Of a stretch of DNA of 21,894 nucleotides, positions 8,298 to 16,631 are shown piece after piece (the stretch's first letter is position 1; the number at the start of each line of letters is the position of its first letter). Source of the stretch: an uncultured Eubacteriales bacterium. Lineage in GTDB: Bacteria; Bacillota; Clostridia; Christensenellales; Borkfalkiaceae. The stretch is from contig URHP01000026.1 in the NCBI GenBank assembly GCA_900547645.1, positions 1 to 21,894 on the forward strand, in the 5' to 3' direction. The notes below the pieces were generated by a model. It did not search any database and had not been told where the DNA came from. It was given only the letters and a program-made list of their open reading frames with translations. A program made the translations under genes and the position numbers.

Positions 8298-10715
8298 TTA
8301 CTTCTGTTCGGGCGTATGCCACTTCCAATTCTGGATCTCGGGCAGGTCTTCGCCGTATTCCGCGATATAGTTGCGGTGCTCGACGAGCTTGTCGTTCATC
8401 ATCTGCACAAGGAACGTCCCCTTGTTGCCGAGCTGCGGCAGGCTCATCATCGCCTCGCGGACGAGGTGGAAACGGTCGATATGGTTCTGTACGCGCATAT
8501 CGAAGCCCGTGGTGATCGTGCCCTCTTCCATATAGCCGAACACCTTGATGTTGCGGTTGTGGCGGGTATAAGTGAGTTCGTGAATGAGCTTGGGATAGCC
8601 GTGATACACGAAGATGACGGGCTTATCCTTGGTGAAGATGGCGTCAAACGCATCGTCTCTGAGCCCGTGCGGGTGATTTTCATGCGAGTCGAGTTTCATG
8701 AGATCGACCACGTTGACGAAACGGATCTTCAGATCGGGCATATAGTCGCGCAGGATGGTGGTCGCCGCAAGCGCTTCGACCGTAGGCGTATCGCCGCAGC
8801 ACGCCATGACGAGATCGGGTTCTTCGCCCGCGTCGTTGGACGCCCACGGCCAGACGCCGATGCCCTGCGTGCAGTGCTTGACCGCCTGATCCATCGTGAG
8901 CCACTGATAGGTCGGGTGCTTGCTGGCAACGATGACGTTGATATAGCCCTTGCTCTTGACGCAGTGATCGAAGCAGGACAGCAGGCAGTTTGCATCCGGC
9001 GGAAGGTAGCAGCGCACGACATCCGACTTCTTCGTGGAGACGTGATCGAGGAATCCGGGATCCTGATGCGTGAAGCCGTTGTGATCCTGCTGCCACACGT
9101 TGGAGGTCAGAATGAGGTTGAGCGAAGAAATATCCTGTCTCCAGGGCAGTTCGTTGGTGACTTTCAGCCACTTTGCGTGCTGGGAGACCATGGAATCGAC
9201 GACGCGGATGAAGGATTCATAGGAAGCGAAGAACCCGTGGCGGCCCGTGAGGATATAGCCCTCGAGCCAGCCTTCGCACATGTGCTCGGACAGGTATGCG
9301 TCCATGATCCTGCCCTGAGGCGCCACGTTATCGTCTGCAACATAGACGCAGTCCTCGGGCGAAGCTTTGTCGTAGATCTTCCCTTCGAAGGGACGCGAAG
9401 ATGCCTCGAACGCCGCATACATACGGTTGGACATCGTCTCGTCCGGACCGAACATACGGAAATTGCGGCTCTCCTTGTTGAGTTTGAGCACGTCGCGGAT
9501 ATAGTTGCCGAGCTCGAGCATATCCTGCGCCTTTACCGTGCCGGGCGCATCCATCTTAACGCCGTACTTGGTGAAATCGGGCAGGCGCAGATCCTTGAGC
9601 AGCTTGCCGCCGTTGGCATGCGGATTCGCCGAAATGCGATGATCTCCCGTGGGCGCGAGCGCTCTGAGCTCGGGCTTCAGTTTATAGTCCTCGGTAAAGA
9701 GTTCTTCGGGCTTGTAGGAGAGCAGCCACTCCTTCAGCAGCTCGAGATGCTCGGGCTTGTCCATCGTGATGGGCACCTGATGGGCGCGGTAGCTGCCCTC
9801 GATGTGCTTGCCGTCCACGACCTTGGGACCGGTCCAGCCCTTGGGTGTGCGCAGAACGATCATCGGCCAGAACGGACGCTCCGCGCTGCCGCCTTCGCGC
9901 GCCTTTCTCTGGATCTCCTTGATCTCCTTGATGCACTTGTCCAGCGTCTCCGCCATCTTTTTGTGCATCGTCATGGGTTCGTCGCCCTCCACGAAGTACG
10001 GCTTCCAGCCGCAGCCGTGGAAGAAACTTCTGACCTCGTCCTTGGAGATACGCGCAAACACCGTGGGATTATTGATCTTGAACCCGTTGAGGTGCAGGAT
10101 GGGAAGCACCGCACCGTCGGTAACGGGATTGAGGAACTTGTTGGAATGCCATGCGGTAGCGAGAGGCCCCGTCTCCGCTTCGCCGTCGCCGACGATGGTC
10201 GCGGCAATCAGCCCGGGATTGTCGAACACCGCGCCGAACGCGTGCGCAAGCGAATAGCCGAGCTCGCCGCCCTCATTGATGGAACCGGGCGTCTCGGGCG
10301 CGACGTGCGAGGAAATGCCGCCGGGGAAAGAGAACTGTTTGCACAGCCGCGTCATGCCGGCTTCGTCTTCGGAGACGTTGGGATATACTTCGCTGTACGT
10401 TCCCTCAAGATAGGAATTGGCGACAAAGAAGTTTCCGCCGTGACCGGGACCGGACAAAAGGATCATGTCAAGATCGAACTTCTTGATGACGCGGTTGAGG
10501 TGCACGTACACGAAGTTCTGACCGGGCACGGTACCCCAGTGACCGACGATCTTCTTTTTGACTTGATCGCGCGTCAGCGGTTCGCGAAGAAGCGGATTTT
10601 TCAGCATGTACAGCTGCGCCGCCGCGAGATAATTCGCCGCGCGCCAGTACGCATCCATCTTCTTCAGGTACTCTTCCGTCAAAGGCTTCTTTTCGGGAAT
10701 GATTTCGTTACTCAT
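8298..10715 (-). CDS. xfp: Xylulose-5-phosphate/fructose-6-phosphate phosphoketolase
   Basis: A thiamine diphosphate enzyme of 805 residues, full length for the family. It cleaves xylulose 5-phosphate with phosphate to acetyl phosphate and glyceraldehyde 3-phosphate, and often also accepts fructose 6-phosphate. Family blocks include GHWG (58-61), SGPGHGG (88-94), [11 protein letters not shown] (135-145), the [17 protein letters not shown] block and the cofactor/metal block [10 protein letters not shown] (176-185). The three phosphoketolase domains (N-terminal, central, C-terminal) follow in order. The ATG has AGGAGG five bases upstream and a perfect promoter 40 bp further. It stands immediately upstream of the ara operon in the same direction but with its own promoter and terminator. 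AraD makes its substrate, so the two units together form a complete arabinose-to-acetyl-phosphate route. Confidence 0.97.
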   Translation of the reverse strand: MSNEIIPEKKPLTEEYLKKMDAYWRAANYLAAAQLYMLKNPLLREPLTRDQVKKKIVGHWGTVPGQNFVYVHLNRVIKKFDLDMILLSGPGHGGNFFVANSYLEGTYSEVYPNVSEDEAGMTRLCKQFSFPGGISSHVAPETPGSINEGGELGYSLAHAFGAVFDNPGLIAATIVGDGEAETGPLATAWHSNKFLNPVTDGAVLPILHLNGFKINNPTVFARISKDEVRSFFHGCGWKPYFVEGDEPMTMHKKMAETLDKCIKEIKEIQRKAREGGSAERPFWPMIVLRTPKGWTGPKVVDGKHIEGSYRAHQVPITMDKPEHLELLKEWLLSYKPEELFTEDYKLKPELRALAPTGDHRISANPHANGGKLLKDLRLPDFTKYGVKMDAPGTVKAQDMLELGNYIRDVLKLNKESRNFRMFGPDETMSNRMYAAFEASSRPFEGKIYDKASPEDCVYVADDNVAPQGRIMDAYLSEHMCEGWLEGYILTGRHGFFASYESFIRVVDSMVSQHAKWLKVTNELPWRQDISSLNLILTSNVWQQDHNGFTHQDPGFLDHVSTKKSDVVRCYLPPDANCLLSCFDHCVKSKGYINVIVASKHPTYQWLTMDQAVKHCTQGIGVWPWASNDAGEEPDLVMACCGDTPTVEALAATTILRDYMPDLKIRFVNVVDLMKLDSHENHPHGLRDDAFDAIFTKDKPVIFVYHGYPKLIHELTYTRHNRNIKVFGYMEEGTITTGFDMRVQNHIDRFHLVREAMMSLPQLGNKGTFLVQMMNDKLVEHRNYIAEYGEDLPEIQNWKWHTPEQK

Positions 10716-10750
10716 GGATTCCTCCTGAAATATAGTTTTTACCGATTCCC

Positions 10751-10779
10751 ATTATATCCCATTGCGCAAGGCTTGTCAA
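10751..10779 (-). promoter_or_regulatory. Promoter of xfp
   Basis: Perfect consensus on the minus strand: TTGACA (10779-10774), a 17-bp spacer and TATAAT (10756-10751), about 36 bp before the start codon. This predicts strong expression. Confidence 0.88.
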
Positions 10780-10805
10780 TATCGGAGCGCAAAATTCGCG
10801 CAAAG

Positions 10806-10844
10806 TTTTTTCGGACGGCGGTTTTGGGGCAATTTTTTTCGGAC
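10806..10844. repeat. Two direct 11-bp repeats upstream of the xfp promoter
   Basis: TTTTTTCGGAC occurs at 10806-10816 and again at 10834-10844, 28 bp apart, between the suf terminator and the xfp promoter. They could be regulator half-sites or chance in a T-rich spacer. Confidence 0.35.
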
Positions 10845-10862
10845 ACCCTGCAAAAAAACATG

Positions 10863-10887
10863 AAAAAAGGGCGTCTGCACCGCCCTT
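10863..10887 (-). terminator. Intrinsic terminator of the suf operon
   Basis: On the minus strand AAGGGCG (10887-10881) and CGCCCTT (10873-10867) form a 7-bp stem with a 7-base loop, followed by a T-tract (10868-10863). It lies about 30 bp after the SufB-like stop codon. Confidence 0.8.
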
Positions 10888-10918
10888 CCCTCTTCATTTT
10901 TGCATATTTTTACGAGGC

Positions 10919-11839
10919 TCAGCTCAAAAAACCCTTGATGATCTGCTCTTCCGCTTCCTGCTCGGTCAGCCCGAGCGTCATGAGCTTGAGGAGCTGTTCT
11001 CCCGCGATCTTGCCGATCGCCGCCTCGTGAATGAGCTCCGCGTCCACGCTGTTCGCCGCAAGCGCGGGAATGGCGACCACCTGCGCCGCATCCATGATGA
11101 TGGCGTCGCATTCGCTGTGACCGTGACACTTCCCGTTTCCGTCGATACGCAGATAGAACTCCTGTCTGGAAGACTGCGCCGCGACCGAGCGCGACACGAC
11201 GTCCGCCCCCGCGCCGTCTCCGTCCAGCGTCACGGCGAAATCCGTCTTTGCGAACTGCTTGCCGTGCGTATAGATCTTCTCGCGGATAACGAGCTCGGCA
11301 TTCGCCGCGAGCTGCGCGCGCGTCGTGCGTACGGTGGAATCGACGCCCTTGATCTGCGTCGTCTCCATCTCAAGGCGCGCCCCTTCCGCAAGACGGATAT
11401 CCGTGGTCGGATTCATGACATTTTCGCCGTTGCCGTCGCCCGCAGCGTAATGCTTTTCGACGTACTTCACCTTGGCGTTCTTTCCGACATGAAAGGTGTG
11501 GATGCCGCTGTGCTCGCTCGTCGCCTGACCGCAGTTGTGAATGCCGCAGCCCGCGATGATGAGCACGTCCGCACCGTCCTCCACATAAAAATCGTTGTAG
11601 ACCGTCTCGCGGTAATCCGTTTCGGTAATGACGACGGGGATATGAACGCTCTCCCCCTGCGTCTCCTTCGAAATAAAGATATCGATGCCCGCCTTGCCGT
11701 CCTTGCGGGACTCGATGCGGATATGCGGCGTGCTCCGCCGCCCGTCCGCTTCGCCGTTCTTTCTGATATTATAGGCGCCGTCCGGCACCTTGTGCAGATC
11801 GGCGATCTGCATCAACAGCATTTTTTCAAGTTCATCCAT
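10919..11839 (-). CDS. SufB/SufD-family iron-sulfur scaffold (minimal SUF-like type)
   Basis: A 306-residue protein of the SufB/SufD fold, the scaffold on which Fe-S clusters are built with the SufC ATPase. A run of beta-helix repeats leads to the family C-terminus: HEAAIGKIAGEQL (271-283), LMTLGLTEQEAEEQIIKGFL. Candidate cluster residues are C98, C103, C238, C244, H271 and E272. It is far shorter than classical SufB (about 470) or SufD (about 420), lacking much of the N-terminal part. With only sufC beside it and no sufS, sufU or sufD, it matches the two-protein minimal SUF-like systems known in archaea and anaerobic bacteria. GGAGGT precedes the ATG. It is the second gene of the operon, 57 bp after sufC. 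The family is clear; scaffold function by itself is inferred. Confidence 0.87.
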   Translation of the reverse strand: MDELEKMLLMQIADLHKVPDGAYNIRKNGEADGRRSTPHIRIESRKDGKAGIDIFISKETQGESVHIPVVITETDYRETVYNDFYVEDGADVLIIAGCGIHNCGQATSEHSGIHTFHVGKNAKVKYVEKHYAAGDGNGENVMNPTTDIRLAEGARLEMETTQIKGVDSTVRTTRAQLAANAELVIREKIYTHGKQFAKTDFAVTLDGDGAGADVVSRSVAAQSSRQEFYLRIDGNGKCHGHSECDAIIMDAAQVVAIPALAANSVDAELIHEAAIGKIAGEQLLKLMTLGLTEQEAEEQIIKGFLS

Positions 11840-11896
11840 AAGACACCTCCGTGATCACGCCCTTCCGCACGGTCCCCGTGCCGGAAGCGCGGCGGA

Positions 11897-12610
11897 TCAG
11901 TTTTGCAACGCGGGGCAGATCCTGCCCGCAAGCAGATTGGGCAGCACCTCTTCCCGGGAGCCGACCTTGCTCACCTTCCCGCCCGCAATCACGACGATCT
12001 TGTCGGCAATGTTCAGGATGCGCTCCTGATGCGAGATGATGAGGATGCTCCCCTGCGTGCGCGCATGCATCTTTTCAAAGACCGAGATCAGATTCTGGAA
12101 GCTCCAGAGATCGATCCCCGCTTCCGGTTCGTCAAACACCGAGAGCGCCGTCCCGCGGGCGAGCACCGTGGCGATCTCGATGCGCTTGAGCTCCCCGCCC
12201 GAAAGCGAAGCGTTCACTTCGCGGTCGATATAGTCGCGCGCGCACAGCCCGACTTCGGAAAGATAGCTGCACGCTTCGCTGACCGTGATCTTCCTGCCCG
12301 CTGCCAGCGAGACGAGGTCCTTCACCGTCAGCCCCTTGAAGCGCACGGGCTGCTGAAAGGCGTAAGAGATCCCCTTCCGCGCACGCTCGGTGACGGAAAG
12401 CTGCGTAATTTCTTCCCCGTCGAGCAGGATCTTTCCCGCCGTAGGCTTCAGGATCCCCGCAATGAGTTTGGCGAGCGTAGACTTGCCGCTGCCGTTGGGA
12501 CCCGTGATGGCGACAAACCGCTCGCTGACGGCAAGCGAAACATCGTCAAGGATCTCCTTATTCCGGTCGCCGTCTTCGGCGACAAAACTGACATGTTGTA
12601 ATTCAAGCAT
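11897..12610 (-). CDS. sufC: SufC-like Fe-S assembly ATPase (ABC-type)
   Basis: A soluble ABC ATPase of 237 residues that would drive cluster assembly on the SufB-like partner encoded next. Motifs in order: Walker A GPNGSGKST (37-45), Q-loop Q86 in FQQP, signature LSGGE (136-140), Walker B ending in D160-E161 (SVFDEPEAGID) and H-loop H194 (IISHQERIL). The segment FDEPEAGID and the SGGELKRIEIA context are SufC-like rather than those of a transporter ATPase, and no permease lies nearby. The ATG at 12610 has GGAG about 8 bases upstream and a promoter about 30 bp away. It is first in a two-gene operon. Confidence 0.9.
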   Translation of the reverse strand: MLELQHVSFVAEDGDRNKEILDDVSLAVSERFVAITGPNGSGKSTLAKLIAGILKPTAGKILLDGEEITQLSVTERARKGISYAFQQPVRFKGLTVKDLVSLAAGRKITVSEACSYLSEVGLCARDYIDREVNASLSGGELKRIEIATVLARGTALSVFDEPEAGIDLWSFQNLISVFEKMHARTQGSILIISHQERILNIADKIVVIAGGKVSKVGSREEVLPNLLAGRICPALQN

Positions 12611-12636
12611 AAAAGATACTCCGTTTTTCGCGCGGT

Positions 12637-12665
12637 ATTATACCATATCTTGCGCAAAAAGTCCA
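12637..12665 (-). promoter_or_regulatory. Promoter of the suf operon
   Basis: On the minus strand a perfect TATAAT (12642-12637) is preceded at 17 bp by TGGACT (12665-12660), 4 of 6 matches to TTGACA. It lies 27 bp before the sufC start, downstream of the terminator of the preceding operon. No Fe-S regulator site was recognised. Confidence 0.7.
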
Positions 12666-12694
12666 CCAAATCGGCATGCCCGTTTTTTGCTCAT

Positions 12695-12719
12695 AAAAAA
12701 GAGGGAGCAGCGCTCCCTC
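12695..12719 (-). terminator. Intrinsic terminator of the two-component operon
   Basis: GAGGGAGC (12719-12712) and GCTCCCTC (12708-12701) on the minus strand form an 8-bp stem with a 3-base loop, followed by TTTTTT (12700-12695). The stem starts three bases after the stop codon of the 516-residue membrane protein. Confidence 0.9.
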
Positions 12720-12722
12720 CGT

Positions 12723-14273
12723 TCAGTTCCGGTCATCCTTTCCGTCGTCTTCGGGCTCTTCCGGCAGATCGACGCGCCCCTCCTTCGTCCTTCCGAAATC
12801 GAGCTGCTGCTGGCGTTCGGCAAGCAGTCTCCGGTTGCGCTTCTGCACATGCACCGCAACGGCGACCACGACGAGCGCGAGGACGACCACGACGCCGAGA
12901 AGAATGAGGGCGGTGACGATGGCGGGCGAAGGATTTTCATATGGATTATAGGGAATGCCCGCCGTCTCGCTCTCACGGATGGTGAAAGTAAGCTCGCCCG
13001 TCGGGAGCGACGACTTGGTGTACACATAGCCGCCGTCCTCCTTTGTGAACGGGAATGAACTGTTGGCAAGATAGTAATCGGTCACCAACCGGATGGTGAT
13101 TCCCTCAAAATCCGCCCAATACTGCGCGGGCGAGAGCAGATAACTATAGGTATAGTTGGGCGCGGAGCCCTCCACACCGGGGTACAATGGTACGGTGACG
13201 GTATTGACCAGCGTCTTTTGCGCCGGGATCGTAAGCGAATACTCGCACCAAAGCATCAGATAGTCATACAGTTCGGCGTCCTCGGAAAGAAACAGCGCGC
13301 CGGATTCCCCGTCCGAAAGCATCCTGACGACCGCGTTATACCAGTCGAGTTTACTCACGGCGCCAAACTCCGACAGACTTTCGGGACGGAAACTTTCCAC
13401 AAAGTCCTCAAACGTCTGCATCCTCTCCGTCAGAATGGAAACATAGCCGCCCCGGGCCTCTTCGGCGATCTCCCCCGTCCCGCTGACGATCCCCATGCCC
13501 TTATAGAGCTTTGTCGCGATATTTTCCAGCGGAATGCCGAGGGCGTAAAAGGTAACTTCGGCAGTCTCTCCCGCCGAAAGAAAGGCATAGGCAATGCCGT
13601 GTCCGCCGCGGTCCGTCGTGCCGCTCTCGCCGATCACCCGCGTCTTGAGCGGGTGATAGTCGTACAACAGACAGAATGTATAATTTCCGGGTTCCTTGGG
13701 CGCAGAAACGGTATACGTATAGCGCGTGACGGACAGTCCTTTGCAATAGAAGCCGTCCTGAACGTACTCATCGGACGGAAGCTGCCCCGCAACGTCAAAC
13801 TTGGAAGACTGATACTCCGCGCTGCCGTAATAGGTGTGACGGAAAGAGACTTCCACATTCTGAACGGCGCCTTCGTATGTCTGCGTGACGGCATACGCTT
13901 CCGCTCCCGGAATGCGCGCGCCGCATTCCTGATAAGCTTCGTAATAATCGGGTCGGAAACCGACGGGAAAGAAGAGCGTCAGACGGATGTCCTCGTCGGT
14001 CGGATTGTACAGTTCATATTCCGCCGTGACGGAGGATTCGTACCCGTCCGTCGAAGCGAGCGGAAGATCGGGAATGCGGAACGTGAGCGTCTCGTTCTTG
14101 ACCTCGACGGGACACTGTCCGCCGTCATACACGGCAACGACGCCCGAACCGCCCGTCCCCGACCAATAAGCGGGCGCGGAGTTTGCGGACGCCTCCGTCC
14201 GCTCTGCGAACAGGGAGAGACCGCCCGCGGTCACAGGCAATGCCAGAAGCATCGCCCCTATCCTGTTTTTCAT
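12723..14273 (-). CDS. Secreted single-pass membrane protein of unknown function
   Basis: I do not recognise a named family. The 516 residues start with a signal peptide (about 1-30, ALPVTAGGLSLF core, likely cut after TEASA). A large extracellular part (31-449) follows with beta-rich, aromatic-rich sequence; residues about 83-105 (VTAEYELYNPTDEDI then LTLFFPVGF) look like an immunoglobulin-like or beta-sandwich strand set. One membrane helix (about 450-474) and a charged cytoplasmic tail rich in Arg, Glu and Asp end the protein. Its ATG overlaps the kinase stop codon (ATGA), so translation is coupled. Being third in a regulator-kinase-X operon, it may be a co-sensor, inhibitor or output of the kinase. 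That role is inference. Confidence 0.85.
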   Translation of the reverse strand: MKNRIGAMLLALPVTAGGLSLFAERTEASANSAPAYWSGTGGSGVVAVYDGGQCPVEVKNETLTFRIPDLPLASTDGYESSVTAEYELYNPTDEDIRLTLFFPVGFRPDYYEAYQECGARIPGAEAYAVTQTYEGAVQNVEVSFRHTYYGSAEYQSSKFDVAGQLPSDEYVQDGFYCKGLSVTRYTYTVSAPKEPGNYTFCLLYDYHPLKTRVIGESGTTDRGGHGIAYAFLSAGETAEVTFYALGIPLENIATKLYKGMGIVSGTGEIAEEARGGYVSILTERMQTFEDFVESFRPESLSEFGAVSKLDWYNAVVRMLSDGESGALFLSEDAELYDYLMLWCEYSLTIPAQKTLVNTVTVPLYPGVEGSAPNYTYSYLLSPAQYWADFEGITIRLVTDYYLANSSFPFTKEDGGYVYTKSSLPTGELTFTIRESETAGIPYNPYENPSPAIVTALILLGVVVVLALVVVAVAVHVQKRNRRLLAERQQQLDFGRTKEGRVDLPEEPEDDGKDDRN

Positions 14274-15745
14274 GCTTCCTCCTTTCCGCGGCGTGCGCTG
14301 CGGCGCCCTCCTTCCCGCTCCTTCTGTTCGCCCGGAGGCGGGAATTCTGCCCAGAAACAGCTGCCCTTCCCCTGTTCGGAGATCACGCCGAAGGGACAGC
14401 CGTGCTGCAATAAGATATTTTTGACGATGGAAAGCCCCAGCCCCGTACCGCTGACGGGGCGTTTATGCGACGCCCCCGAACGATAATACCGGTCCCAGAT
14501 GGTATCCACTTCGTCCGCGGGAATCCCCTTCCCCGTATCGATGACTTCGAAGCGCGCGTTCTCACCCTTGCGGTACAATTTGACGCGCACCCGTCTGTCC
14601 TCGCCTGTATAGTTGACCGCATTGCCGATGAGGTTGTAAAACACCTGCGCAATGCGCTCCTTGTTTGCCTCGGTATACAATCCGTCCTCGATCTGCGTTT
14701 CCAGAACGTATCCCTCCGTCTCACACAGATAAGAAAAGCGTTCCGTCACGGCGCGCACTTCCTCCGAAAGATCGAAGACGGTGCGCTGTTCCTCCCCGTT
14801 CACGCCCGCGCGCAGTTTGGAAAGATCGAGCAGATCGCTCACGAGCATCGTGAGACGGTCACACTCATCAATGATGACCTGCGCGTTCGCATCGCGCTTT
14901 TTCTTGTTTTCCCCGGAAATTTCGATGATCATGGACGCGTACGCCTTGATCATGGTGAGCGGCGTCTTGAAGTCATGCGAGACGTTGGCAATCAGCTCCT
15001 TCTGCATGGTATCCGCCTTGGCGATCTCCGAACGCGCATGATCGAGCGCTTCGGAAAGCTCGCGGATCTCCGCGCAGAAGTAGTCCTTGCGGAAGCGGAT
15101 GTCGTAATTGCCCCGCGCAAGTTCCTGCGCGCGCGTCGTCACCTCGGTCACGGGACGGGTGATGGACGCCGCGACGAACGCGCTCACCACAAAGGCAAGC
15201 ACGACCGCAACAAGCGCCGTGATAACGGACATCCAGCGGAGTCCCGATTCCAGATCGAGGTGTTCCTGCATGGAGGCGGACAGGTACAAAAACGACGGGC
15301 GACCGTTCACCACCGTCGCACTTGCAAGCACGATGTTCCCCTCCCCCTCGGAGACGAGAAAGGCCGAGGTCTCGCCGCTGTCGCGCATCTCGCGGAGTAC
15401 CGCGGCGAGCGCACTGAAATCGGTCCGCTCGGTCAGATCGTACACGCTCTCGCCGTTTTCATCAAAGAGCGCGACGGTAAGACCGTAATCGTTGGCAATG
15501 TTGATGAGCTGCCGTTCGAGACGGGACGAGCTCTGCGACGACGATATTTCCGCCGTCATCCGTTCGTTCGCCTCATAGAGCATGTTCAGCGTATTTTCGC
15601 GGTACTGCCGCACGACGAGCGCGTTCTGCACGAGCACGAACACGACGACGACCAGCAGCGCAAACAGCGAAAAAGCAAACCACAAAATGAGGTTCAGGCT
15701 TTTGCCTGCCCTCTCCCGCGATTTTTTCCGCGCACGTTCCGCCAT
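14270..15745 (-). CDS. Sensor histidine kinase with extracytoplasmic domain
   Basis: A 491-residue transmembrane kinase. TM1 is about 18-41 and an external sensor region spans about 42-170, with FDENGESVYDL resembling a Cache/PAS-like strand. TM2 is about 171-194 and HAMP about 195-247. The phospho-accepting H257 lies in ANVSHDFKTPL. The ATP-binding domain follows, with N-box N371/N375 (NLIGNAVNY), D403 in DTGKGIP and GTGLGL (433-438). It would phosphorylate the OmpR-type regulator encoded 24 bp upstream. The ATG at 15745 is about 14 bases after GGGAGG, rather far, but no other in-frame start fits. The stop codon overlaps the next gene by four bases. Signal unknown. Confidence 0.93.
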   Translation of the reverse strand: MAERARKKSRERAGKSLNLILWFAFSLFALLVVVVFVLVQNALVVRQYRENTLNMLYEANERMTAEISSSQSSSRLERQLINIANDYGLTVALFDENGESVYDLTERTDFSALAAVLREMRDSGETSAFLVSEGEGNIVLASATVVNGRPSFLYLSASMQEHLDLESGLRWMSVITALVAVVLAFVVSAFVAASITRPVTEVTTRAQELARGNYDIRFRKDYFCAEIRELSEALDHARSEIAKADTMQKELIANVSHDFKTPLTMIKAYASMIIEISGENKKKRDANAQVIIDECDRLTMLVSDLLDLSKLRAGVNGEEQRTVFDLSEEVRAVTERFSYLCETEGYVLETQIEDGLYTEANKERIAQVFYNLIGNAVNYTGEDRRVRVKLYRKGENARFEVIDTGKGIPADEVDTIWDRYYRSGASHKRPVSGTGLGLSIVKNILLQHGCPFGVISEQGKGSCFWAEFPPPGEQKEREGGRRSARRGKEEA

Positions 15746-15769
15746 ATCGCCGTCCGCATCCTCCCAAAC

Positions 15770-16438
15770 TCAGGCCTCGAACTTGTACCCCAGCCCCCGT
15801 AGCGTCACGATGAACTTGCGGTACTCCTTCAGATTTCCGCGCAGCATCTTGACGTGGGTGTCCACCGTCCTGTCGTCGCCGTAAAAATCGTAGCCCCAGA
15901 CTTTGTTCAACAGACGCTCGCGCGTGAGCGCCACGCCGTTGTTCTGGACAAAATAGAAGAGAAGTTCATATTCTTTTGGCGTAAGTTCCGCCTTCTCGCC
16001 GTCCACGGTGACGCTGCGCCCCGCCATATCGATGCGCAGCCCTTCGAACTCGTAGACCTGTCCCTCCCCTTCGCGGGCAGGTTTGCCGCGCTTCATCACG
16101 GCGTGGATACGCGCCATGACTTCCTTGGGAGAAAACGGCTTGGTCACGTAGTCGTCCGATCCGATCTCAAAGCCGAACAGTTTATCGTACTCTTCGCCGC
16201 GCGCCGAAAGCATGATGACGGGTGTCTGCTTGAACTTCCGGATCTCCTTGACCGCGGAAAACCCGTCCAGACGGGGCATCATGACGTCCATGAGGATGAC
16301 GTCATAGTTGTTCTCGCGGCACATTTTCACCGCCTCCATGCCGTCGCATGCCTCGTCCGCTTCGCCGCCCTCGAATTCGATGTATTCCCGCAGGACCGCG
16401 CGGATCATCTCCTCGTCGTCTACGATCAGTATCTTCAT
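15770..16438 (-). CDS. OmpR/PhoB-family response regulator
   Basis: A 222-residue regulator. The receiver domain (1-118) has acidic residues D7-D8, phospho-acceptor D51 (ILMDVMMP), S78 and K100 (YVTKPFS). The winged-helix DNA-binding domain (about 128-221) includes LTPKEYELL, the recognition region around RERLLNKVWGYDF and the wing LRGLGYKFE. It pairs with the histidine kinase that follows. AGGAGG is placed well before the ATG. Four 11-bp phased half-sites lie directly upstream of its -10 box. This is the arrangement bound by PhoB/OmpR-type regulators, so positive autoregulation is likely. The specific system (PhoP-like or other) cannot be named from sequence alone. Confidence 0.95.
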   Translation of the reverse strand: MKILIVDDEEMIRAVLREYIEFEGGEADEACDGMEAVKMCRENNYDVILMDVMMPRLDGFSAVKEIRKFKQTPVIMLSARGEEYDKLFGFEIGSDDYVTKPFSPKEVMARIHAVMKRGKPAREGEGQVYEFEGLRIDMAGRSVTVDGEKAELTPKEYELLFYFVQNNGVALTRERLLNKVWGYDFYGDDRTVDTHVKMLRGNLKEYRKFIVTLRGLGYKFEA

Positions 16439-16463
16439 GTCTTCCTCCTATATGTGTGAAACG

Positions 16464-16469
16464 AGTATA
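16464..16469 (-). promoter_or_regulatory. -10 box of the two-component operon
   Basis: TATACT on the minus strand, about 26 bp before the regulator start codon. The hexamer 17 bp upstream (AAGCAG) is not a -35. The place of a -35 is instead taken by the phased repeats at 16474-16517, as in promoters that need an activator. Confidence 0.55.
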
Positions 16470-16473
16470 CCTT

Positions 16474-16517
16474 CTTTCCTTTAATACTGCTTTAACATTG
16501 TGTGAAATTCAAGTGAA
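16474..16517 (-). promoter_or_regulatory. Four contiguous 11-bp half-sites (PhoB/PhoP-like box)
   Basis: On the minus strand four 11-mers follow one another without gaps: TTCACTTGAAT, TTCACACAATG, TTAAAGCAGTA and TTAAAGGAAAG. All fit TT(C/A)A(C/A)(T/A/G) plus five bases. Direct repeats with an 11-bp period on one face of the helix are the binding pattern of PhoB/PhoP-type winged-helix regulators. The proximal repeat ends 4 bp from the -10 box. Confidence 0.6.
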
Positions 16518-16596
16518 AACATTTTACATGACTGAGTATACCACAGCCGGCGGAAATTGGCAACCTGAAATTTTGCAAAATATTACGAACGAATGT

Positions 16597-16625
16597 TTGA
16601 CTTTTGGCGGCACCTGTGCTATACT
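16597..16625 (+). promoter_or_regulatory. Promoter of the radical SAM gene, apparently leaderless
   Basis: TTGACT (16597-16602), a 17-bp spacer and TATACT (16620-16625). The ATG of the gene starts at 16632, six bases after the -10, which is where transcription should begin. No ribosome site precedes it. Confidence 0.75.
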
Positions 16626-16631
16626 GTTCCC

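Noticed and set aside
8205..11030. A 941-codon open frame on the plus strand
   Set aside because: It is the mirror of xfp. High GC at third positions keeps the complementary frame open. It has no ribosome site and no family-like sequence, while xfp on the other strand is complete.
16593..16631. Upstream ATG for the radical SAM gene
   Set aside because: It overlaps the -35 hexamer and would not be in the mRNA; homologues start near 16632.
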